DNA from: Chryseobacterium sp. YIM B08800
GTDB lineage: Bacteria > Bacteroidota > Bacteroidia > Flavobacteriales > Weeksellaceae
Direction of reading: 5' to 3'
Assembly: GCF_026163565.1 (NCBI RefSeq)
Contig: NZ_JAPDKN010000011.1
Span: 62,001-126,000 of the forward strand
Length of the DNA: 64,000 bases
A program made the translations under genes and the position numbers. Shown one piece after another: positions 28,924 through 36,386 of this stretch (positions within the stretch are counted from its first letter, which is position 1; each line of letters starts with the position of its first letter). The notes beneath the pieces are model-generated. The model was given only the letters and a program-made list of their open reading frames with translations, was not told the origin of the DNA and did no database searches.

Positions 28924-30417
28924 ATGAAAAAATTAATATACATATCTTTTGCTTTAATTGCTTCGATTTCTCTGGTAAGCTGTGAAAATGATTTGGAAAC
29001 GGCTCCGACAAATCAGGCGGATGAAGCTGAAATTTTCAAGACTGCAGAAAGCGCCGAAACGGTAATCAACGGAACCTGGGCAAAATTTAATGATGACGGA
29101 ACAACGTATGCCAATATTGGATATTCCACAGTGTTAAGAACTAGCGATGCAATGGGAAGTGATGTTGCGGTTTTAACCAATAAATATGGTTTTCCATCAG
29201 CTTATGCGTTCACTGATCTGGTGAATAATACAGGGGGTAGATCACTTTATATCTGGACATCTTTATATTCTGTTATCAATAATATGAATAACGTGATTGC
29301 AAGAATTGATGCTGCAGAAGGAACTCAGGAAAAGAAAAATCAGGTGAAAGGTCAGGCGAAAGCTTTGCGTGCTTTCTGTTACTGGAATCTTGCAAGTTTC
29401 TATCAGTTCAGTTATTTAAAAGATAAAAATGCACCAACGGCTCCAATTTATACAGAACCGGCAACCACCAATTCTGTAGGAAAGAAAAAAGCGAGTCTTG
29501 AAGAAATTTATAATTTAATTAAAAGTGATTTGACTGATGCCAACCAATTGCTTCAAAATTATACAAGAAATAATAAAGATAAGATTGACCGTTCTGTAGT
29601 CAACGGGCTTTTAGCAAGAGTATATCTGAATACCGGAGAATGGACCAAAGCTGTAGCTTCTGCACAAATTGCGAAAACCGGATTCCCTTTGATGAATGCC
29701 GAAAAATATAAAGAAGGCTTCAACGATATTACCAACGGAGAATGGATTTGGGGACACGCACAAACTCAGGAACAGTCTGGTGAAAGCTATGCATTCCACT
29801 ATTTGGATGTTTCATCTTCGGGAAGTTATTATTACAGCTTTATGGCAGATCCTTATTTTAAAGATTTGTTTGATACCAATGACATCCGCTATTCTTTATT
29901 TTCTTGGGACGGTTTGCCAGGAAGAGAGGGGCTCTTGAGATATGCTAAATTTAAGTTTAAAGCTAATTTAATTGCCGATATCGTTTTCATGAGAGCTGCA
30001 GAAATGTATTTAATTGAAGCTGAAGCTGAAGCAAGAAGCGGAAATGTTACGAATGCAGTCACTGTTTTAAATCAACTAAAAACGACAAGAAATGCCAATG
30101 TTTATAATGGTTCTCTTGCAAAGAATGATGTCATTAAAGAAATTTTGACTGAAAGAAGAAAAGAATTGTTCGGAGAAGGTTTCTCTCTCTTAGACATCAT
30201 CAGAACACAGGGTAAAGTAGAAAGAAAGGCGTATGTAAACTCAAGCGGGCAACCGATTCAGGTGCAGGTCACAACTCCGGATGGTACAGTAAAAACTGTT
30301 AATGGAAGAGGGCATTCTATCTTTGCTTTTCCTGATCAATCGGCTTTTGCGCCTAACAGCAGATATTATTTGTTTTCAATTCCGCAGAAAGAAATTGAGA
30401 ATAATCCAAATTTATAG
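28924..30417 (+). CDS. RagB/SusD family nutrient uptake outer membrane lipoprotein
   Basis: A 497-residue lipoprotein (lipobox SLVSC, Cys20), the surface substrate-binding partner of the SusC just upstream. Typical SusD segments are GQAKALRAFCYWNLASFYQF near residue 143, IVFMRAAEMYLIEAEAEARS near residue 355 and LTERRKELFGEGFSLLDIIR near residue 410. The end carries the lid region FSIPQKEIENNP. It shares the SAM-riboswitch leader with susC and ends at its own terminator. Confidence 0.95.
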   Translation: MKKLIYISFALIASISLVSCENDLETAPTNQADEAEIFKTAESAETVINGTWAKFNDDGTTYANIGYSTVLRTSDAMGSDVAVLTNKYGFPSAYAFTDLVNNTGGRSLYIWTSLYSVINNMNNVIARIDAAEGTQEKKNQVKGQAKALRAFCYWNLASFYQFSYLKDKNAPTAPIYTEPATTNSVGKKKASLEEIYNLIKSDLTDANQLLQNYTRNNKDKIDRSVVNGLLARVYLNTGEWTKAVASAQIAKTGFPLMNAEKYKEGFNDITNGEWIWGHAQTQEQSGESYAFHYLDVSSSGSYYYSFMADPYFKDLFDTNDIRYSLFSWDGLPGREGLLRYAKFKFKANLIADIVFMRAAEMYLIEAEAEARSGNVTNAVTVLNQLKTTRNANVYNGSLAKNDVIKEILTERRKELFGEGFSLLDIIRTQGKVERKAYVNSSGQPIQVQVTTPDGTVKTVNGRGHSIFAFPDQSAFAPNSRYYLFSIPQKEIENNPNL

Positions 30418-30433
30418 TTTTGATTTTATTTTG

Positions 30434-30466
30434 GAGTCTTTGTAGAAATGCAAAGGCTCTTTTTTT
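30434..30466 (+). terminator. Terminator of the riboswitch-SusCD operon
   Basis: A 9-bp stem GAGTCTTTG/CAAAGGCTC (one G-U pair) followed by seven T, 17 nt after the SusD stop. Confidence 0.85.
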
Positions 30467-30498
30467 GATTTAAAACATTAAAATATATTCTAAAAGGC

Positions 30499-30506
30499 TA
30501 ACTTTG
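30499..30506 (+). promoter_or_regulatory. -7 box of the Fur-family gene
   Basis: TAACTTTG matches TAnnTTTG and lies 30 nt before the ATG. A short imperfect inverted repeat (AAGACT...AGTCTT) lies between it and the start and could serve autoregulation. Confidence 0.5.
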
Positions 30507-30536
30507 AAAGACTCTCACCAATGAAAGTCTTATAGT

Positions 30537-30956
30537 ATGAAGCAAGAAATCGAAAATAAGCTCATCGACAAAAATACCAAACCTACAAGCATCAGGATTT
30601 TGGTGTACGATTTTTTAAGTTCACAAGAAACAGCTTTGTCTTTGTCAGAGATCGAAAACTATTTTGAAAATGCAGATCGAACCACAATTTACAGAACATT
30701 AAAAACCTTCGAAGAAAAAGGAATTGTTCACAGCATTCAGGAAAATTCGACCACTAAATATAAATTATGTCATGATGATTGTAACGAAAAAACGCATAAA
30801 GACTGGCATCTGCATTTCTACTGCAAGATTTGTAAACAAACGACTTGCAAAGAAGATATTTCTTTCCCCGAAAGCATGAAAACCAATTTTAGGATTGATG
30901 AAATAAGGCTTTTTGCGAAAGGTATTTGCGAAAACTGTTTCGAAAGTTTGCAATAG
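30537..30956 (+). CDS. Fur family transcriptional regulator
   Basis: A 139-residue metal- or peroxide-responsive repressor. The winged helix-turn-helix is in the first half (TALSLSEIENYFENADRTTIYRTLKTFEEKGIV, given here only as its motif span near residues 35-67). The C-terminal dimerisation domain has the HLHFYCKIC motif and two CxxC pairs (CKIC and CENC), the structural zinc site of this family. Whether it senses zinc (Zur-like), iron or peroxide cannot be decided. The next gene is a His-rich metal-exporting ATPase, so a role in zinc or related metal homeostasis is plausible. Confidence 0.9.
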   Translation: MKQEIENKLIDKNTKPTSIRILVYDFLSSQETALSLSEIENYFENADRTTIYRTLKTFEEKGIVHSIQENSTTKYKLCHDDCNEKTHKDWHLHFYCKICKQTTCKEDISFPESMKTNFRIDEIRLFAKGICENCFESLQ

Positions 30957-31000
30957 TATTGCATTCGTGTTCACGGTACATTTGTTTAAAATTATTTGTT

Positions 31001-32947
31001 ATGGAAGAATGTTGCACTACAAAACCTAAAAAAGAGCATAATCACGAAGGTCACGACCATGATCATTCTCACGAGGTTCAAGACAAATCGACTCTTCAGC
31101 TTTTTTTGCCGGCAATCATATCGTTTGTTTTGCTTTTAATCGGAATTACGTTTGATAATTTCATTGAAAACAATTGGTTTAACGGTTGGGTGCGTCTTGT
31201 TTGGTATTTGATAGCCTATATTCCTGTGGGAATTCCTGTTTTAAAAGAAGCTTATGAAAGTATTGTTAAAGGCGATGTTTTCTCAGAATTTTTCCTGATG
31301 GGAATTGCTACAATCGGTGCTTTTGCGATTGGAGAATATCCTGAAGGTGTTGCGGTGATGTTGTTTTATTCGGTGGGGGAAGTTTTTCAGGCAATGGCAG
31401 TTACCAAAGCGAAAACCAATATTAAATCGCTTCTGGATCAGCGTCCTGATGAAGTGACCGTTTTAGAAAATGGAACTCCCAAAGTAATAAAAGCTGAAAA
31501 AGCGAATATTGGAGATATTATTCAATTAAAATCTGGTGAAAAACTGGGTTTGGATGGCGAATTACTTTCTGAAAAAGCCTCTTTCAATACCTCCGCTCTT
31601 ACCGGAGAAAGCAAACCGGATACAAAATCTAAAGGTGAAATGGTTTTAGCCGGAATGATTAATTTAAATACAGTCAGTCAGGTAAAAGTCACAACAGCTT
31701 ATAAAGACAGTAAACTGAGTAAAATCTTAGAAATGGTTCAGAATGCGACCTCTCAAAAAGCTCCGACAGAATTATTCATCAGAAAATTTGCTAAAGTTTA
31801 TACTCCTATTGTTGTATTTCTAGCGATTGGAATTACTTTTTTACCTTACTTTTTCGTTGAAGAGTATCAGTTTAAAAGTTGGCTGTACCGAGCGTTGATT
31901 TTCTTAGTGATCTCTTGTCCTTGTGCATTGGTGATTTCTATTCCATTGGGTTATTTCGGTGGAATTGGCGCCGGAAGTAAAAATGGAATTTTATTTAAAG
32001 GAAGTAATTTTCTGGATGTTTTGGCAAATGTTCAAAACGTTGTGATGGATAAAACCGGAACGATGACTGAAGGAGTTTTCAAAGTTCAGGAAGTAAACTT
32101 TGGAAACGAATTTAATAAAGATGAAATTTTAAAACGGGTCAATGCGCTTGAAAGCCAGAGTACACATCCTGTAGCAACAGCCATTCATCAGTTTGTGGGC
32201 GAGATCGATCATTCTATTCAATTAGAAAATGTAGAAGAAATTGCCGGTCACGGTTTAAAAGCAACGATTGCCGGAAAAGAATTATTGGTTGGAAACTTTA
32301 AGCTGATGGATAAATTCAACATTAGCTATAATTTAAAAACTGAAAACATTGTTTATACTTTAATTGCAGTTGCGTACGATAAAAAGTTTGTGGGATATCT
32401 TACCATCGCAGATTCCATTAAAGAAGATGCTCAGTTAACGATCAATAAATTAAAAGCACTGAATGTAAAAACCACGATGTTGAGCGGTGATAAAACTTCT
32501 GTTGTACAATTTGTAGCCAATGAATTGGGAATTGAAAATGCTTTCGGAGACTTACTTCCCGAAGATAAAGTAAATAAAGTAAAAGAACTGAAAGCAAAAA
32601 ATCAAACCGTAGCTTTTGTTGGTGATGGAGTAAATGATGCTCCTGTTGTCGCTTTAAGCGATGTCGGAATTGCAATGGGCGGATTGGGAAGTGATGCAAC
32701 AATTGAAACTGCCAATGTCGTAATTCAGGATGATAAACCGAGCAAAATCCCAATGGCGATCAATATCGGAAAGCAAACTAAAAAGATAGTTTGGCAAAAT
32801 ATAATTTTAGCATTTGCGGTAAAAGCTATTGTTTTAGTTTTAGGAGCAGGAGGCTTGGCAACGATGTGGGAAGCTGTTTTTGCCGATGTGGGTGTTGCAT
32901 TACTGGCAATCTTAAATGCAGTAAGAATTCAGAGAATGAAATTTTAA
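31001..32947 (+). CDS. Heavy-metal translocating P-type ATPase (Zn/Cd/Co type)
   Basis: A 648-residue P1B ATPase. I chose the ATG at 31001, which opens MEECCTTKPKK; the frame is open upstream but would overlap the Fur-family gene. The cytoplasmic N-terminus has a His/Asp-rich stretch (HNHEGHDHDHSH) and no HMA CxxC domain. The core has TGES, the membrane motif SCPCALV (CPC near residue 306), the phosphorylation Asp in DKTGTMTEG (near residue 350), the STHPVA His-Pro motif and GDGVNDAPV. The His-rich N-terminus and CPC motif suggest Zn/Cd/Co export rather than copper. It follows the Fur-family gene by 44 nt. Confidence 0.93.
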   Translation: MEECCTTKPKKEHNHEGHDHDHSHEVQDKSTLQLFLPAIISFVLLLIGITFDNFIENNWFNGWVRLVWYLIAYIPVGIPVLKEAYESIVKGDVFSEFFLMGIATIGAFAIGEYPEGVAVMLFYSVGEVFQAMAVTKAKTNIKSLLDQRPDEVTVLENGTPKVIKAEKANIGDIIQLKSGEKLGLDGELLSEKASFNTSALTGESKPDTKSKGEMVLAGMINLNTVSQVKVTTAYKDSKLSKILEMVQNATSQKAPTELFIRKFAKVYTPIVVFLAIGITFLPYFFVEEYQFKSWLYRALIFLVISCPCALVISIPLGYFGGIGAGSKNGILFKGSNFLDVLANVQNVVMDKTGTMTEGVFKVQEVNFGNEFNKDEILKRVNALESQSTHPVATAIHQFVGEIDHSIQLENVEEIAGHGLKATIAGKELLVGNFKLMDKFNISYNLKTENIVYTLIAVAYDKKFVGYLTIADSIKEDAQLTINKLKALNVKTTMLSGDKTSVVQFVANELGIENAFGDLLPEDKVNKVKELKAKNQTVAFVGDGVNDAPVVALSDVGIAMGGLGSDATIETANVVIQDDKPSKIPMAINIGKQTKKIVWQNIILAFAVKAIVLVLGAGGLATMWEAVFADVGVALLAILNAVRIQRMKF

Positions 32948-33028
32948 TAATGCTGGAAGACGGAAGCTCGATGTTGGAAGTTTAAAAGCAGGCTGCAACA
33001 ATTTATATTTGGTTTTATCAATAGGGAT

Positions 33029-33078
33029 GGGCTTTAGCCCGCCCTTAAAAATATCAATCTTCCATTGGCTTTAGCCAA
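33029..33078. repeat. Pair of related palindromes
   Basis: GGGCTTTAGCCC and, 24 nt further, TTGGCTTTAGCCAA share the core GGCTTTAGCC. This looks like a REP-type intergenic element. Confidence 0.6.
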
Positions 33079-33090
33079 AATTTATCTCAC

Positions 33091-33116
33091 GCAGATTTTG
33101 GAGATAGAGCAGATTT
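33091..33116 (+). repeat. Dispersed short repeat, copy 2
   Basis: GCAGATTTTGGAGAT, three bases, GCAGATTT: the same layout as the minus-strand copy at 22504-22529. Confidence 0.6.
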
Positions 33117-33273
33117 AAAAAAACAATGCAGACATCTACGCAAATCCGTGCGATCTGTGGGAATTTTAATGAAGACAATTATCCACATCAAAAACTTCCA
33201 TGTTTCAACATACAGATTCCATTTGTAAAACTGACTTTCATCATAAATTAATGCAGAAACAAATTTTGTACAC

Positions 33274-33281
33274 TATATTTG
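33274..33281 (+). promoter_or_regulatory. -7 box of the small Cys protein/YHS/SCO/SOD cluster
   Basis: TATATTTG matches TAnnTTTG and lies 17 nt before the TTG start at 33299. Confidence 0.5.
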
Positions 33282-33298
33282 TACTAAAGATTTGATAC

Positions 33299-33661
33299 TT
33301 GAAGTTTTTCTTATCCTTTTTCATCGTATTTACCATTGCAATTCGTCCCGTTTTGCCAATGTTAAATTATGCGATCAACTACGATTACATTGTAAAAAAT
33401 CTTTGTGAAAATAGAAAAATCATAGAGTCTGATTGTAAAGGAAAGTGTTTTGTAAAAAAAGAGTTGGCAAAAACTGAGAAGGAATCTAATAATGCTCAGA
33501 ATATAAAGATTGCAGGCTTAGATGTTTTTTTATCTAATAAAATTCTGTCTTTTTCAAACATCGGTAAAGCTGATTTAAAATCAGAAAAGCCTAATTCAAA
33601 TCATATTCAATTACATTCTTCAGAATATTTTTCCCGAATATTCCATCCTCCTTTAGTTTAA
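33299..33661 (+). CDS. Small membrane-associated CxGKC protein, paralogue A
   Basis: A 120-residue protein of unknown function, opened by TTG. The N-terminal ~20 residues are hydrophobic (FFLSFFIVFTIAI) and work as a membrane anchor or signal. The motif NYAINYDYIVKNLCENRK, then CKGKC, places cysteines at 36, 46 and 50. The protein ends IFHPPLV. A paralogue at 35485 has cysteines at exactly the same positions. I recall such proteins widely in Bacteroidota near copper or heme genes, but no function is known to me. A role in metal binding is inference from the cysteines and the neighbours. Confidence 0.75.
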   Translation: MKFFLSFFIVFTIAIRPVLPMLNYAINYDYIVKNLCENRKIIESDCKGKCFVKKELAKTEKESNNAQNIKIAGLDVFLSNKILSFSNIGKADLKSEKPNSNHIQLHSSEYFSRIFHPPLV

Positions 33662-33743
33662 TTTATTTAACCTGAAACTTTAGTTTTGATTTTTATCAAG
33701 GCTTATATTCATATTAATTAAACTTAATTTTAAATTCTATTTA

Positions 33744-34019
33744 ATGAGATCTAAAGTTATCTTAACAGCATTATTGTCTGTTTCATTATTAGCCTGTGCG
33801 CAGGAAACGCCTAAAGTAAAGCATAAAAAGAAAAATACAACTACAAAAACGACTACTCAAAAAGTAAAGTTTGCCAACGCCATCGATCCGATCTGTGAGA
33901 TGAAAACGGAAGACGATATGAAAGACACGGTAGTTTACAAAGGAAAAACGTACGGTTTTTGCAGTAGCTACTGTAAGGATGAGTTTAAGAAAAATCCTGA
34001 GAAATATGTCCAAAAATAA
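33744..34019 (+). CDS. YHS domain lipoprotein
   Basis: A 91-residue lipoprotein (lipobox SLLAC, Cys18). After a Lys/Thr-rich spacer it has a complete YHS domain, [11 protein letters not shown] followed by [24 protein letters not shown], with three conserved cysteines. YHS domains bind metals, often copper or heavy metals, in chaperones and transporters. It overlaps the SCO gene by 14 nt, so the two are translationally linked and probably act together in the periplasm. Confidence 0.9.
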   Translation: MRSKVILTALLSVSLLACAQETPKVKHKKKNTTTKTTTQKVKFANAIDPICEMKTEDDMKDTVVYKGKTYGFCSSYCKDEFKKNPEKYVQK

Positions 34020-34689
34020 AAAGACCGAAAGCAGCGCAAAAAAGAAGATTATTATTCCGATTGCGGTTATTGCATTGTTGTTTTTGGGAATTGGTGTTGG
34101 GATGAGCTATTTTAAAAGTAGTCTTTATACGGTGATGAAAGTTCCGGATTTTGAGCTGACGGATCAGAACAGTAAAAAAATCACCAACAAAGATATGCTA
34201 GGAAAAGTATATTTAGTAGAATTTTTCTTCAGCAAATGCCCTACAATTTGTCCGGTGATGAATACCAATATGAGATTTATTGAAGATGAGATCAATGATC
34301 CCGATTTTGGAATTATTTCAATAAGCATCGACCCTGAAAATGATACTCCAGAATTATTAAAACAACATGCGCTAAAGATTGGAGCAAAATCTCCAAACTG
34401 GCATTTTCTGACAGGTGACCGAACTTATATTGGAGATCTTGCTGATAAATTTGATATTTACGTCGGAGATAAAGAAGATGAAAGCGAAAATCTCAATCAC
34501 AGCGGAATGATTGCTTTAGTTGATAAAGAAGGGAATATCCGTTGCAGATACAACAAAGAAAATATGCCGATTCTTTACTATTCAGGGTTGAATTATGAAG
34601 ACGCCGAAGGAAAAATCCCTAAATTGAACGGGAAATTTCATCCCGACAGAGAAATTTTAATCGAGGATATAAAGAAATTATTGAAATAA
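34006..34689 (+). CDS. SCO family protein (thioredoxin-fold copper chaperone)
   Basis: 227 residues from the ATG at 34006. It has one N-terminal membrane anchor (about 14-33), then a thioredoxin-fold domain with the SCO copper ligands: CPTIC (Cys78, Cys82) and His165 in [14 protein letters not shown] proteins deliver copper to cytochrome oxidase or act as thiol reductases outside the inner membrane. The ATG lies inside the end of the YHS gene. The YHS partner and the exported SOD downstream support a periplasmic metal/redox role. Confidence 0.92.
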   Translation: MSKNKKTESSAKKKIIIPIAVIALLFLGIGVGMSYFKSSLYTVMKVPDFELTDQNSKKITNKDMLGKVYLVEFFFSKCPTICPVMNTNMRFIEDEINDPDFGIISISIDPENDTPELLKQHALKIGAKSPNWHFLTGDRTYIGDLADKFDIYVGDKEDESENLNHSGMIALVDKEGNIRCRYNKENMPILYYSGLNYEDAEGKIPKLNGKFHPDREILIEDIKKLLK

Positions 34690-34720
34690 GGAAGAAAGCC
34701 TGAAGCTGGATGCGGGAAGT
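34690..34720 (+). repeat. Degenerate GGAAGCT-type repeat, second copy
   Basis: GAAGCTGGATGCGGGAAGTC resembles GAAGCTCGATGTTGGAAGTT at 32955-32974, and both are followed after a few bases by a similar CAGRCTRCAA stretch. Only similarity, not identity, is seen. Confidence 0.45.
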
Positions 34721-34805
34721 CAATAACAGACTACAAAAACTTCTATCTTCCATCACCCATCTTCCAGCAAAAAAAATAAATGTTAAACCATATAAACAAA
34801 AAGTT

Positions 34806-35480
34806 ATGAAGATTTTTAAAATCGCTGCACTAAGTGCGGTTTTTGCGGCGCAGTTTGCGTTTGCACAGTTTAAGCAGACGCCTTTACCGTACGCATACAA
34901 TGCATTGGAAGGTAATATCGATGCACAAACTATGGAAATTCACTATTCAAAACACGCAGCGGCTTATGTTGCCAATTTGAATAAAGCAATTGCCGGAACT
35001 CCACAGGAAAAGCAAACTTTATTTGAAATTCTTTCAAAAGCAGGAACTTTACCAATGGCTGTAAGAAATAATGCGGGAGGTCACTACAACCACGAGTTGT
35101 TCTGGACGGTTCTTACACCTCAAAAAGACACAAAACCATCTGCAAAATTAACAAAAGCAATCAACGATGCTTTCGGAAGTATGGATGCATTTAAAGAAAA
35201 AATGAGCAAAGCTGGAGCAGACCGTTTCGGTTCGGGTTGGGCTTGGCTTTCTGTTGATAAAAACGGAAAATTATTCGTTTCTTCAACGCCAAACCAAGAC
35301 AATCCTTTGATGGATGTTGTAGAAGAAAAAGGAACTCCAATCTTCGGAATCGATGTTTGGGAACACGCTTATTACCTGAAATATCAGAACAAAAGAGCGG
35401 ATTATTTAACTGCAATCTGGAATGTAACCAACTGGAAAGAGATCAGCAGAAGATATGACGAAGCATTAAGCAAAAAATAA
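34806..35480 (+). CDS. Exported superoxide dismutase (Fe/Mn)
   Basis: 224 residues from the ATG at 34806, which opens a signal peptide ([20 protein letters not shown]) absent from cytoplasmic SODs. The SOD fold has its four metal ligands: His near 46 in [13 protein letters not shown], His in [13 protein letters not shown], and Asp and His in [15 protein letters not shown]. It dismutates superoxide, here in the periplasm or outside. The frame continues upstream to 34710 but through a repeat. It follows SCO and precedes the second small Cys protein by 4 nt. Confidence 0.93.
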   Translation: MKIFKIAALSAVFAAQFAFAQFKQTPLPYAYNALEGNIDAQTMEIHYSKHAAAYVANLNKAIAGTPQEKQTLFEILSKAGTLPMAVRNNAGGHYNHELFWTVLTPQKDTKPSAKLTKAINDAFGSMDAFKEKMSKAGADRFGSGWAWLSVDKNGKLFVSSTPNQDNPLMDVVEEKGTPIFGIDVWEHAYYLKYQNKRADYLTAIWNVTNWKEISRRYDEALSKK

Positions 35481-35484
35481 TCTT

Positions 35485-35853
35485 TTGAATTTAATTTGCA
35501 GCATATTTCTCACCTTTTTCACGGTTTTCAGACCTCTGATTCCGTTGGTGGAGTATGCTGTAAATTATCAATATATCAGCGAAGAACTCTGCGTCAACAG
35601 GAAAAATGTTATGCTCAACTGTAATGGTAAATGTTATCTTGCTAAAGAATTATCAAAAACCACCGATACCGATTCTTCACCTTTACACAAAACAAAAAAT
35701 TCAGGACAAAAATTACTCGACATCTACGTCCTTCCTGAAATTATAGCCGTCAATTCCACAGAAAAGTCAGTCTTTTCTACAACCAATTTCCTTTACAAAA
35801 CAGGCTACTCGTTTCTGTTTTTAAAACACATTTTCAGACCGCCGGTTTTTTAG
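35485..35853 (+). CDS. Small membrane-associated CxGKC protein, paralogue B
   Basis: A 122-residue protein of unknown function, TTG start, 4 nt after the SOD stop and so in the same transcript. It has a hydrophobic N-terminus, then YAVNYQYISEELCVNRK and CNGKC, with cysteines at 36, 46 and 50, exactly as in paralogue A. The end is HIFRPPVF, matching FHPPLV of A. Between these the two differ strongly. It is the second copy in one cluster with SCO, YHS and SOD. Confidence 0.75.
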   Translation: MNLICSIFLTFFTVFRPLIPLVEYAVNYQYISEELCVNRKNVMLNCNGKCYLAKELSKTTDTDSSPLHKTKNSGQKLLDIYVLPEIIAVNSTEKSVFSTTNFLYKTGYSFLFLKHIFRPPVF

Positions 35854-36386
35854 TATTCCTTTTTATTATTTTGGGCGATTCCCTTTCCATGGCTTTTCCA
35901 GCCGCTTGGGTCGGGCTGTCCGCTCATATCTTTTTTTAGATTCTTCCTTGCGTCAGAATCCAAAAAAAGGATAACCGCTTCCATCCCTATCGCGATGAGC
36001 ATACCAACATAATTTGAGTTCAGGTTAAATAATGAATATCGACAGTTATTTATTTAACGCAAAAATCTATTTAAAATAATTATGATTTAAGTAAGCAAAG
36101 AAGAATCAATAAATTAACTGATAAAGCTGTCGTTCACGCTTCGTGATGCAAATTTATTTGCCTTTGCTTTCTAAAATATAAAGTTTAAACACAAGAATCT
36201 TTGCGTAAAAAAATCTTTTCAAATTTTAAAGATTACAAACGGCTATCAATATTTCTTATCCTGAATTAAACTAACATATTTATCACTAAAAAATCAAAAA
36301 TGAAATCGCCTTTGCTGAAGTTCGAAAGCAATCACTATTTGTATAGGCGATTACATATGACAATTAAAAAAATTAGAAACTTACAT
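35854..36386. other. Intergenic region with a repeat-like hairpin element
   Basis: 533 bp with no credible gene. The first ~140 bp is more GC-rich than its surroundings and holds an inverted repeat (next entry). The rest is AT-rich with fragments such as CGTTCACGCTTCGTGATGC and the leader of the MbnP-like gene. In that leader TTACATATGA occurs at 36352 and again at 36381, the second covering the start codon. Confidence 0.5.
35868..35992. repeat. Probable dispersed REP-like intergenic element
   Basis: A GC-richer segment with GGGCGATTCCC, CGCTTGGGTCGGGCTGTCCGC and an inverted repeat of TTTTTTTAGATTCT with AGAATCCAAAAAAA around 35931-35967. I recall very similar sequence scattered between genes in Flavobacteriia. 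Only one copy is in this window, so dispersal is not shown here. Confidence 0.45.

Larger units (their letters stand above)
32948..33298. other. Intergenic region rich in short palindromic repeats
   Basis: 351 bp without a gene. It holds a degenerate GGAAGCT-type repeat at 32949-32980 that recurs at 34690-34720, the palindromes GGGCTTTAGCCC (33029-33040) and TTGGCTTTAGCCAA (33065-33078), a dispersed 26-bp repeat (33091-33116), and the promoter of the next gene. Confidence 0.6.

Noticed and set aside
30926..31000. Upstream start of the P-type ATPase
   Set aside because: It would overlap the Fur-family gene; the ATG at 31001 is followed by the His-rich N-terminus.
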